DNA from: an archaeon
Lineage (GTDB): Archaea > Thermoproteota > Nitrososphaeria > Nitrososphaerales > Gagatemarchaeaceae
Assembly: GCA_016432545.1 (NCBI GenBank)
Contig: CP066694.1
Coordinates: 124,001-188,000, forward strand
Length of the DNA stretch: 64,000 nt
Direction of reading: 5' to 3'
Part shown: positions 17,577 to 24,141 of the stretch, piece by piece
How the letters are laid out: each line of letters begins with the position of its first letter
Position numbering within the stretch: position 1 is the first letter of the stretch
Made by a program: the position numbers and the translations under genes
The notes under the pieces: generated by a model
The model's input: only the letters and a program-made list of their open reading frames with translations
Databases searched by the model: none
What the model was told of the DNA's origin: nothing

Positions 17577-17939
17577 ATGGCGAAATTCAGTCACATCCAC
17601 ATCAATGTCTCCGATCTCAGCAAGTCACTAGAATTCTACGGCGAAAAGCTAGGCCTGAAGACCGACAAGATAACTGACACAATGGGTTCAGTCAGTCTGG
17701 AACCTGGTTCTCTGGACCTCGACCAGGTGCCAATAGAGAAACTCTCGGAGGTTTCGACGACAAAACACACAACGTTGGCTTTTTCCGTCCCGAGCATAAA
17801 CGATTACTACGATGAAATCAGTCTTAAGGGCGTTCAGACACTGGACAAACCAACGCGTAGGGCATGGGGTTCCTTCAACTTCTACCTGAAGGATCCTGAC
17901 GGGTACATGCTAGAAGTCGAGCAGCAGGAGAGCAGTTAG
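17577..17939 (+). CDS. VOC-family (glyoxalase-like) protein
   Basis: 120-aa VOC protein: KFSHIHINVSDLSKSLEFYG with a first-strand His, EKLGLKTDKITDTMG, then FSVPSINDYYDEISLKGVQ and WGSFNFYLKDPDGYMLEVEQ, where the last Glu is the usual metal ligand. It differs clearly from the VOC gene 240 bp upstream, so it is not a recent tandem copy. The start is one of ATG 17577 or TTG 17574. It lies between repeat copies 1 and 2 and has lower GC than the flanking housekeeping genes. Function beyond the fold is unknown. Confidence 0.78.
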   Translation: MAKFSHIHINVSDLSKSLEFYGEKLGLKTDKITDTMGSVSLEPGSLDLDQVPIEKLSEVSTTKHTTLAFSVPSINDYYDEISLKGVQTLDKPTRRAWGSFNFYLKDPDGYMLEVEQQESS

Positions 17940-17996
17940 TTTTGCTTATCCTGGCTATCGCAAGAGTCCAAAGGCCTGGGTGAAACTCATATTCGA

Positions 17997-18031
17997 GGGC
18001 TGGGACTTTGGCCCGGCATGCTGGGCAGAAA
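17997..18031. repeat. Repeat copy 2 (GC-hairpin class, partial)
   Basis: GGGCTGGGACTTTGGCCC continues into GGCATGCTGGGC and GAAA. The stretch from TGGGACTTTGG to GGGC is nearly identical to copy 4 at 20096-20126. The quasi-palindrome GCCCGGCATGCTGGGC can fold on itself. Only the GGGACTT part of the tRNA-like block is kept. A frame through this repeat gives a spurious N-terminal extension to the following gene. Confidence 0.5.
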
Positions 18032-18090
18032 TTCAGGCATGGTCAAGTCGCCACATCAGCGATAAATATCAAGTCCTTCTATTTCCACTC

Positions 18091-18558
18091 GTGGCCGAAC
18101 CAAGAACGGAGAAGGCGTACGTCAAGTACGCTTGGGTTATCTTTTTCATATTCGGCTTGCTTTCCGTGATATCCTCCCCAATCGGGCTCCTGGGCATACC
18201 GCCCAATCCGCCATCGCCAGAAAGTGCGACGGGCCTGACCTCCAGCCAGATTGCGGCTCGAATCCCGGGCATATCGGACTACATAGGCTCGATTGCGAGG
18301 CAACTCGGAAATTTCATGCTTGCGATGGGGGTCTTGACTATGGGCATCGCGGCTGTCCCATTCAGGAGAGGAGAAAAATGGGCTTGGTACATCTTCTGGA
18401 TTCTTCCCATCTTGCTCATCATCCAACTAACCAATAGCTTCCTTTCAACTCCGGGTGGTGGGTTCGGATGGCAATTTGACTTCGCCTTCATCTTCATCAT
18501 ACTGCTTGGGCTTTTCCTTCCTTACCGCAAGTTCTTTCCGAAGAGACGACAGGACTGA
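18091..18558 (+). CDS. Small integral membrane protein, unknown
   Basis: 155-aa protein with about four hydrophobic helices: KYAWVIFFIFGLLSVISSPIG, a second around SIARQLGNFMLAMGVLTMGI, then WYIFWILPILLIIQL and FDFAFIFIILLGLFLPYRKF. It ends with a basic tail. The open frame extends to a GTG at 17980, but that extension only translates repeat copy 2, so I place the start at GTG 18091, about 22 nt after a TATA-like ATAAATAT (18062-18069). No recognised family. It sits between repeat copies 2 and 3. Confidence 0.6.
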   Translation: MAEPRTEKAYVKYAWVIFFIFGLLSVISSPIGLLGIPPNPPSPESATGLTSSQIAARIPGISDYIGSIARQLGNFMLAMGVLTMGIAAVPFRRGEKWAWYIFWILPILLIIQLTNSFLSTPGGGFGWQFDFAFIFIILLGLFLPYRKFFPKRRQD

Positions 18559-18757
18559 ACTGAGAGCAGCTCTGGGACCTGGCCGCAGAATATTGGGTTC
18601 AGGGTACACGGTCCCGTCGGCAGCCAACCCAATCTCTTCAACGCAGTCGAAGAACCCCATCAGGTGACGTGCTGATTTTTTCATCGCTCGCTCAGGAAGA
18701 TCCCGGCAATTTGGTGGACGGCCCGTATTCTGGGGCAGAATCCTCACAGCAATAAGG

Positions 18758-18805
18758 AATGTGCGGGGGGTGGGATTACAGGACAATTCATTGTGTTGAA
18801 AGGCT
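18758..18805. repeat. tRNA-Leu 3'-end-like repeat, copy 3
   Basis: AATGTGCGGGGGGTGGGATT differs by one base from tRNA-Leu positions 23313-23332. Similarity continues into the tRNA's own flank (CAATAAGG here versus CAATAAAG). It is followed by ACAG, the hairpin ACAATTCATTGT (18784-18795), and GTTGAAAGG. The 200 bp to its left hold no gene I can support. Confidence 0.7.
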
Positions 18806-18866
18806 TCTTGAGCTGAATCGCCCAGTTGGGTTGCGCGGGTCCCCTGGAAATTCCAAGGTCAATTCC

Positions 18867-19043
18867 TTACTTTTCAGGTTCGCGGAGTTCTCGGCGCAAC
18901 ACCTTGACGCTCTCTAGGAGCAGGATCTCCTCCGGAAGAGTTTCGGGCGAAAGCCTCGAGGCTAAGATTACCCTCTTCATCATGATTGGGTCGAGCTGTG
19001 AAAGGAGAGATTGAATCTCATCTCTTTCGTTTCCATCACCCAT
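18867..19043 (-). CDS. Small soluble protein, unknown
   Basis: 58-aa ORF beginning MGDGNERDEIQSLLSQLDPI and ending LLLESVKVLRRELREPEK, highly charged and helical. Its ATG lies inside the stop region of the upstream 51-aa ORF (8-nt overlap), a translational-coupling arrangement that supports both as real. No family recognised. Both genes lie between repeat copies 3 and 4. A toxin-antitoxin-like or small regulatory pair is conceivable but not supported by motifs. Confidence 0.5.
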   Translation of the reverse strand: MGDGNERDEIQSLLSQLDPIMMKRVILASRLSPETLPEEILLLESVKVLRRELREPEK

Positions 19044-19191
19044 CCTTCCTCACAGGCCTTGTAGCCTTGCGCCTAGCGACCCAAGCGTCAACAATTGAAT
19101 TCAACCATCTCTCCACTTCGGGCTGAGACCGTGATAGCTTGATCCTCAAGTACGCCAGGGCTTCCTGATACTCCTGCTCCGAGGCCTTCAT
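19036..19191 (-). CDS. Small soluble protein, unknown
   Basis: 51-aa ORF, MKASEQEYQEALAYLRIKLS and then a Trp-containing helix (VERWLNSIVDAWVARRKATR), basic C-terminus. A TATA-like sequence, CATATATC on the minus strand (about 19211-19218), lies about 22 nt upstream of the ATG, fitting a leaderless transcript. It overlaps the downstream 58-aa ORF by 8 nt. No family recognised. Confidence 0.5.
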   Translation of the reverse strand: MKASEQEYQEALAYLRIKLSRSQPEVERWLNSIVDAWVARRKATRPVRKDG

Positions 19192-19299
19192 TTCGGACTT
19201 TCATTCGTTAGGAGATATATGAATCTAGAGTGCCAATCGCCTTTTCCAGCAATAAGATGCTCGAAAGTGTTCCCGAATTCTCCAATGGGTGACTGTTCG

Positions 19300-20058
19300 T
19301 CAGAGCTTCTCGTAGACGTCCAGCCACCCTGACCACTTCACAAGGGAGCGTCTGTTCACTAGTTCCCAGCCGTTTGATGCCATGATGGGTTCGAGTATGA
19401 ACGGCGCCCAGATAGCGTGCCTGAACTCCACCCTGTTCGTTCCGTCTTCCCATTCACTCTCGACTATCAAGTCTCCCCTTTCTGAGTCGTAATCCCTGGT
19501 CCTGCTTACAACCGACTTTCCTTTGTCCTTTTCGATGAGTTTAGGCTTCCATTTTCTACGAAACAGGAGACCTGCTACGTCACGATAATCGGTTATGAAA
19601 TGGGAGCCTTTCCCAACGACTGGGTCGACTCTACTAATCAATCTGACGAAGTCTCGAGTGTCAAAGTGGCACATTGCATTTCCAAGGAGTGTCACGGAGT
19701 CAAAGGATCCTTCAACTCCACAGCTGATTATGTCGCCCAGGATGAACCTGTTACGCGACCGTATCTTCTTTGCGAATGCGGTCGCTGATTCGATCATGTC
19801 TCCGTTGATATCAATCCCTACGTAACCATGACCATCCTTTTCGATGATGAAGCCGAGAATGCCTCCTCCGCAGGCCAAGTCCAAGACCTTTCGCCCGAAG
19901 TACTTGCGATTCGCACGGTAGAGTTCGGAGAGCTCTTTCACCCGCCTTCTGTTTGACATCAAGTATCTCCCGAAGTCGTCGTGCTTGCGGTAGTAGACTT
20001 CGATATCCTGACGAGCCACACCTATCAGCAAAGCTTGCACGCTAAATTTCTTGTCCAT
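19300..20058 (-). CDS. Class I SAM-dependent methyltransferase
   Basis: 252-aa methyltransferase. Motif I is KVLDLACGGGILGFIIEKDG (about residues 63-82), then YVGIDINGDMIESATAFAKK for motif II, NRFILGDIISC, and FDSVTLLGNAMCHF for the post-I region. The last third is beta-rich (DLIVESEWEDGTNRVEFRHA) as in small-molecule methyltransferases. Substrate unknown. Start set at ATG 20058; a TTG at 20076 is in frame. The upstream region runs straight into repeat copy 4, so its promoter (TATTTTGC at 20073-20080) adjoins the repeat. Confidence 0.8.
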   Translation of the reverse strand: MDKKFSVQALLIGVARQDIEVYYRKHDDFGRYLMSNRRRVKELSELYRANRKYFGRKVLDLACGGGILGFIIEKDGHGYVGIDINGDMIESATAFAKKIRSRNRFILGDIISCGVEGSFDSVTLLGNAMCHFDTRDFVRLISRVDPVVGKGSHFITDYRDVAGLLFRRKWKPKLIEKDKGKSVVSRTRDYDSERGDLIVESEWEDGTNRVEFRHAIWAPFILEPIMASNGWELVNRRSLVKWSGWLDVYEKL

Positions 20059-20081
20059 CCAGGAATTCTTGAGCAAAATAG

Positions 20082-20132
20082 AGTGTGCGGGGGGTGGGAC
20101 TTTGGCCCGGCATGCTGGGCGGAAACAGGCTA
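20082..20132. repeat. tRNA-Leu 3'-end-like repeat, copy 4
   Basis: AGTGTGCGGGGGGTGGGA (20082-20099) is identical over 18 nt to 23313-23330, which covers the tRNA-Leu 3' end and 4 nt of its flank. It is followed by CTTTG, the GC-rich quasi-palindrome GCCCGGCATGCTGGGC (20105-20120) and GGAAACAGG. This right half is shared with copy 2 rather than with copies 1, 3 and 5. Confidence 0.75.
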
Positions 20133-20137
20133 TGATG

Positions 20138-20284
20138 TCCTAGGAAATCGATGCTTGTCCATGCTCCAGCGTACACATGGGCCCCGATCTGTTCCATCAG
20201 CCCGAGGTCTTTTCTGTAGTTCCAGATTTCTGCAACTTTGCTTTTCCCGAAGCGGAAGATGCTTGCTCTAGGGGACGATGGACG
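20138..20284 (-). pseudogene. C-terminal fragment of a SnoaL-like protein
   Basis: The minus strand encodes IFRFGKSKVAEIWNYRKDLG followed by LMEQIGAHV. This has the shape of the C-terminus of SnoaL/ester-cyclase proteins and parallels IFRIANGRLAEHW...LGMMEQLGV of the intact gene at 22695-23123. An in-frame stop lies just upstream (20285-20287), no start codon precedes the fragment, and the frame runs on through repeat copy 4. I read it as a truncated remnant. Confidence 0.45.
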
Positions 20285-20345
20285 CTATCTGCTCATCCAA
20301 TCTCTCTATGAAGGCTTCGGCCATCGAGAGGTTCACGTTCCTAGA

Positions 20346-20753
20346 CTAGGCATTTGCAACCATGGTTGGGGAGCGAACCTGGGATTCCGAATAGACCAAT
20401 GGAGCGCAGAGGAGAACTGCCACTGAGGAGATCAGTACTATGAGTTCACTCAGACTTATTGGAGGAGGTACGGGCCTCAAGAAGAAGAGCCCGGCTTGGT
20501 CTCCTGGGACCAAGAAGATATACGAGATGGCCGCGATGCTCCCGAGAATCGTCGCGGTTCGGGGTCTCTTGAAAATGAGGACGAAGGAAGCGATGCCCAG
20601 TATTACTGTGGCCAAGAAAATAGGGATCAATGCGTAGGACCTAAGCGTTGAGGGAGGGCGAGTCTCCAATCCGGCAGGGGTCAAAAGGAAGCCGGTTACT
20701 GCCATCACACCGAACGCGACCACAAGGATCTTGCGGTTTCTAGAGAATTCCAT
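20346..20753 (-). CDS. Small integral membrane protein, unknown
   Basis: 135-aa protein with four hydrophobic helices: ILVVAFGVMAVTGFLLTPAG, ALIPIFLATVILGIASFVLI, TATILGSIAAISYIFL and LIVLISSVAVLLCAPLVY. Layout resembles many archaeal four-helix proteins of unknown role. ATG start. A TATA-like CTTATAAC (minus strand, about 20793-20800) lies about 40 nt upstream. It sits between repeat copies 4 and 5; the 200 bp upstream contain no gene I can support. Confidence 0.6.
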   Translation of the reverse strand: MEFSRNRKILVVAFGVMAVTGFLLTPAGLETRPPSTLRSYALIPIFLATVILGIASFVLIFKRPRTATILGSIAAISYIFLVPGDQAGLFFLRPVPPPISLSELIVLISSVAVLLCAPLVYSESQVRSPTMVANA

Positions 20754-20958
20754 CTGATTGTCTGGGCGATTGATTGAGAGTGGTTATAAGTATCTCCGTG
20801 CGCTATTCAGATCAAGACCTTCTAGGCGCCCTCCTCCGATCCTGCAGAACCTATTTCAACCCACCACAATATCAAGATGCTGGGAATTTGGATTAAGCCG
20901 CGGACGGGGTAAGGTTGAGGATTAGAGCAGAAGCGAACTTCCCGCTATTGGTAGTTGC

Positions 20959-21042
20959 CTAACGTCCCAGCGAGGAGACTATCACAAAGAGTATGCCAAC
21001 CAGCCCTATGACCGAGGCGGCGATAAATCCTCCTGGTCGCAA
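20959..21042 (-). CDS. Possible 27-aa single-helix membrane peptide
   Basis: TTG-started ORF reading LRPGGFIAASVIGLVGILFV then IVSSLGR and a TAG stop: one hydrophobic helix with a basic end. It resembles other tiny archaeal membrane peptides, but no promoter is clear and so short a frame may be chance. Reported as tentative. Confidence 0.25.
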   Translation of the reverse strand: MRPGGFIAASVIGLVGILFVIVSSLGR

Positions 21043-21101
21043 CCATATCGTCTGAAATTCATCACCCTAATGACAGTCTAAGTGGAAACTTTACGGCCTT
21101 A

Positions 21102-21147
21102 AGGATGCGGGGGGTGGGACTTCAGCACAATTTATTGTGCTCAAAGC
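21102..21147. repeat. tRNA-Leu 3'-end-like repeat, copy 5
   Basis: AGGATGCGGGGGGTGGGA (21102-21119) matches 16 of 18 positions of the tRNA-Leu 3'-end block. It continues with CTTC and a perfect 8-bp hairpin AGCACAAT-TT-ATTGTGCT (21124-21141), then CAAAGC. It lies just past the stop of the epoxide hydrolase pseudogene. Confidence 0.7.
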
Positions 21148-21279
21148 AGGAGCGACCACGGCCCGGAACGCCATGCAGTCGACGGGACTGCTGAACTCCA
21201 TGTACATAGGAAATACTCAGAACTCGAATTGAGGCTGGGGAATTTGGGACGGGTCTCGAAATGAGGTGATGCAAAGGGC

Positions 21280-22443
21280 TCACCGAAGGGGCCTGAAGAA
21301 GGTCCTGATCTCGTCCGCAAGGAGACGAGGCTCTTCCGTTGCTGCAAAGTGACCGCCAGTGGGATGACCTTCCAATATCGGATGTTGTACACCCGTTCTG
21401 CCAGCTCCCTGGGATGAGCATGTGGAAAGACGTAGTCGTTCGCAAACAGAGAAGCGCCCGTGGGCACTTCGATCCTTCCTTTCCTCCAGGGCATGGGAGG
21501 GCTATGGTACCCTTCGTAGTATCCACGAATCGTTGAGCCGATTGTCTCGGTCGTCCAGTATATCATCACAGTTGTCAGGAGTTCGTCCTTGGTGAACCTG
21601 GTCTGCACATCCCCATTCGTGTCTCCCCAAGCTCTGTACTTCTCGACGATGTACGCCGCCAGTCCGACCGGCGAATCGTTCAACCCGTACGATACGGTCT
21701 GGGGCTTCGTTCCCTGGATGTGGCCGTATGCCCCTTCTTCCCGCTCCCACTCGTCGAGCAGGCTGAGAAATTCCCGTTCCGGCTCGGAGAGCTCCGACCT
21801 GTCTGGCAACGGAACGGGGAAGCGCAGGTCGTTGTTCATGTGGATCCCAATCAAGTCCCTTGGGTAGAGATAGGCTAGGTCGGTGGTTACTCCTGCACCC
21901 ACATCTCCACCTTGAGCACCGAATCGCCGATAGCCCAACACGTCGGTCATCAGGGAATGCAGGATTTCAGCCCTGTTGGTCCAACCCTTCTTGGATTGTC
22001 TATCGGAGAAACCATAGCCTGGGAGAGAAGGTATCACTACGTCGAACGAATCTTCCTTCTCGCCGCCGTTCGAAACCGGATCGGTCAGGTATGGCACCAG
22101 CTTCAGCATCCCGGCAAAGCTATCAGGCCATCCGTGCAACAGCAGAATTGGCATCGGTTTGGGGCCCTTGCCCCTCATGTGAACGAAGTGTATGTTCCAT
22201 CCCAGTGCTTTGGCCTTGAATTGCGGGAAGCTGTTCAGTCTCCTTTCCTGAGACCGCCAATCGAATTTGTTTAGCCAGTAGTTCGTGAGTTCCTTCATGA
22301 AAGACAGGTGACGTACCTTGATCCCAGTCGGCACCCTCCGCTTCATCTGGCCAGCGGGTTCTGAACAGCCTTGTCTTCAGGTCGTCTATTATTTCCTGTT
22401 TGACATGTATTTCGAACGGCTCAGCGACCTGACTATCCGTCAC
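21280..22443 (-). pseudogene. Epoxide hydrolase, broken by two frameshifts
   Basis: An N-terminal-domain epoxide hydrolase (alpha/beta hydrolase) spread over three frames. Frame 1 (GTG 22443 to about 22315) has the EHN start PFEIHVKQEIIDDLKTRLFR and TRWPDE. Frame 2 (to about 21375) has the body: FDWRSQERRLNSFPQF, LLLHGWPDSFAGM, the nucleophile region QGGDVGAGVTTDLAYLYP. Frame 3 ends with the catalytic-His region PTGGHFAATEEPRLLADEIR and TFFRPLR, stop at 21280. Single-base indels near 22305-22325 and 21360-21385 would restore one chain of about 387 aa. A TATA-like sequence (ATAATTAT, about 22467-22474) lies at promoter distance. Sequencing error is the alternative explanation. Confidence 0.75.
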
Positions 22444-22520
22444 GGCAGAGGAGGGTTCTAGAGTCTGATAATTATGTGTCGAGTTGCCAGTCGGATACTT
22501 GGCCCTAGACCTACGTTACT

Positions 22521-22570
22521 GTGCGGTCGCCGGGACTACAGCTCTACATGTAGAGTTGAAATCCCACCGC
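22521..22570. repeat. Repeat copy 6, full cruciform form
   Basis: GTGCGGTCGCCGGGACTACA leads to a perfect 14-nt palindrome CTCTACATGTAGAG (22542-22555) and then TTGAAA. The outer arms also pair: GGGA (22532-22535) with TCCC (22562-22565) and GCGGT (22523-22527) with ACCGC (22566-22570). The order GTGCGG...GGGAYTACAG-hairpin-TTGAAA is the same as in copy 3. A weaker relative (TGGGACTTACGCA, TTTGCG) follows at about 22612-22656. The rest of 22444-22694 has no gene I can support. Confidence 0.5.
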
Positions 22571-22694
22571 CATGCCAGGCCTCATCCGACTGAGAATGAC
22601 GTGAACCCATGGTGTTGGGCGGAGAACTGGGACTTACGCAGGATGATTTGCGGTCCCTGGAACTTTGAACCCGTGAAGGAAAAAGATAGCTCCT

Positions 22695-23123
22695 TCAAGT
22701 AGAGCGGGGTCGCTGGGTCACTCCCAGCTGCTCCATCATCCCCAACCGATCAATCACGGTCCAGTGTTCTGCCAATCTGCCGTTCGCAATCCTGAAGATG
22801 TCAATGACCTCCATCTGGAGGTGCTTTCCTGTGGGCGCCACGCCCATGTATTCCCCTTGGTGCGTCGCATAGAGAGTCTTCCTAGTCGCCACCATATCTT
22901 CCTCCGCAATCATGTTGTTGATGACCATGTGAAAATCGGGAAACGACTTACGGACATACAAGAACATCTGTTTCGTTCCATCACGGTTAGGTGGGAAACT
23001 TGGAAGAGGATTGTGATCCACGAAGTCGGGCGCAAAGATCTCCTCGATTAGCTCGCTTCGCCCTGCGTTTTGGATCTCCTCGATAAATCGCTGCACTACA
23101 CCCTTATTCTCTTCTAGCGTCAT
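22695..23123 (-). CDS. SnoaL-like / ester cyclase family protein (NTF2 fold)
   Basis: 142-aa NTF2-fold protein of the SnoaL/ester-cyclase group: helix ENKGVVQRFIEEIQNAGRS, EEIFAPDFVDHNP (conserved D-x-x-x-HNP), RKSFPDFHMVINNMIAEEDM, then GKHLQMEVIDIFRIANGRLA and EHW. Bona fide SnoaL proteins close polyketide rings, but most archaeal and soil-bacterial members have unknown substrates. No polyketide genes are nearby. ATG start; a TATA-like CATATATG lies about 30 nt upstream. Intact counterpart of the fragment at 20138-20284. Confidence 0.8.
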   Translation of the reverse strand: MTLEENKGVVQRFIEEIQNAGRSELIEEIFAPDFVDHNPLPSFPPNRDGTKQMFLYVRKSFPDFHMVINNMIAEEDMVATRKTLYATHQGEYMGVAPTGKHLQMEVIDIFRIANGRLAEHWTVIDRLGMMEQLGVTQRPRST

Positions 23124-23316
23124 TAGACATCAATCAAAGCTGGCTTTCAGACCCATATATGTATAGGTCGAACGCTAGCCTTGCGACAAAATTAGTTCCG
23201 CACCGGGCTGATGAATTCTGGCTGAATGTACGTCATGTAGACGTACCTCCTCATGTTGTGCCTCACCGGGTGTGAAGGACGGGACTTCGACTTGCCGCTT
23301 TGAGACCAATAAAGTG

Positions 23317-23401
23317 TGCGGGGGGTGGGATTCGAACCCACGAACCCCTGAGGGACGAGGTCCTAAGCCTCGCGCCGTTGACCAGGCTGGGCGACCCCCG
23401 C
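23317..23401 (-). tRNA. tRNA-Leu (UAG)
   Basis: 85-nt class II tRNA on the minus strand. Acceptor GCGGGGG (5' end at 23401) pairs with CCCCCGC, discriminator A at 23317. T-arm GTGGG-TTCGAAT-CCCAC, anticodon stem CGAGG/CCTCG with loop CTTAGGA, giving anticodon UAG, and a long variable arm (TCCCTCAGGGG region) as expected for leucine. The 3' CCA is not encoded. Its 3' end faces the accessory region, and partial copies of this end recur there. A weak repeat-like stretch (GGGACTTCGACTTGCCGC, 23281-23298) lies immediately downstream. Confidence 0.92.
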
Positions 23402-23427
23402 AGCGTTTCGCCCGCCGCTTCATGAAA

Positions 23428-24045
23428 CTATAATCGTTTACCTTGCACCCCGGCGTTGCTCCGACTGCGGCTTCCCTTCAGCCAGGCAAACGTCTTCCCC
23501 CAGTCCAACTTGTAGATTGCGATTCCGATGAGTAGGAAGACCGCAGACAGAGCCACGGTCGCCTCGATGCTGTTGAACCCAAAGGCGTCGCCCACATCCC
23601 GAAGTATCGCGAACTCCAGGGCCACCTCGACCGCGCTCTTCACGACCTTGGCGGCCATCGTCACCGCCGACATGATGGCGATGGACGCTCCCGTTGCTCC
23701 TGCCCCGATGAAGATGAAATCGTCCAGTGGAAGAATCGGGAGTAGTGCAGTCCCAAAGAGCACTGCGTAGAACTTCCCTGTGGATGCGTTCCTCCCGATC
23801 AGCTGGATGTTCTTGTTCCTCTTGAGCTGCTTCTTGAGCCCGAACGCCCCGTAGTAAATCACGACCTTGGCGAGAGTCGCCCCAAGCGCAGACGCGAATA
23901 CAATCGCCGCGAAGTTCGCAGGCGTGTAGCCGACGTATCCTAGCTGCAGGGCCGCGAGAAGCGTGTACGAGGCTCCGAAGAAGGGTGACACGTTGGCAAG
24001 GAATGCCGCGACGAACACGAAACCCAGAGCATACGCCAGGCTCAA
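23428..24045 (-). CDS. VTT/DedA-like membrane protein
   Basis: 205-aa integral membrane protein with about five helices. The N-terminal half resembles the VTT (SNARE-associated/DedA) domain: NVSPFFGASYTLLAALQLG, a second segment with ASALGATLAKVVIYYGAFG, and GTALLPILPLDDFIFIGAGA with the re-entrant-loop Gly/Pro pattern and acidic residues. Helices end in a basic cytoplasmic tail. DedA/VTT proteins are lipid scramblases/transporters; whether this divergent member does that is inferred. First gene to the right of the tRNA. Confidence 0.6.
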   Translation of the reverse strand: MSLAYALGFVFVAAFLANVSPFFGASYTLLAALQLGYVGYTPANFAAIVFASALGATLAKVVIYYGAFGLKKQLKRNKNIQLIGRNASTGKFYAVLFGTALLPILPLDDFIFIGAGATGASIAIMSAVTMAAKVVKSAVEVALEFAILRDVGDAFGFNSIEATVALSAVFLLIGIAIYKLDWGKTFAWLKGSRSRSNAGVQGKRL

Positions 24046-24141
24046 CTCGACCCTCGAAGGTCACTCAGCGTATTTATCCATGGGAAGCGTTAAATCGGCG
24101 CCCCGAACGCGCCCGACCTCAACCGGAGAGTGCTGTGATGC

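Noticed and set aside
17980-18090. N-terminal extension of the membrane protein gene to GTG 17980
   Set aside because: The extension is simply a translation of repeat copy 2; the same peptide-like string arises from copy 4, showing it is repeat-derived.
18445-18684. Minus-strand ORF (79 aa from ATG 18684) starting MKKSARHLMGFFDCVEEIGL
   Set aside because: It overlaps the end of the membrane-protein gene by 114 nt in antisense and its second half looks like antisense translation. The first half is protein-like but unrecognised, so I did not call it.
17475-22570. CRISPR array
   Set aside because: Repeat copies are about 1-1.4 kb apart with genes between them, not regular short spacers, and no cas genes are present.
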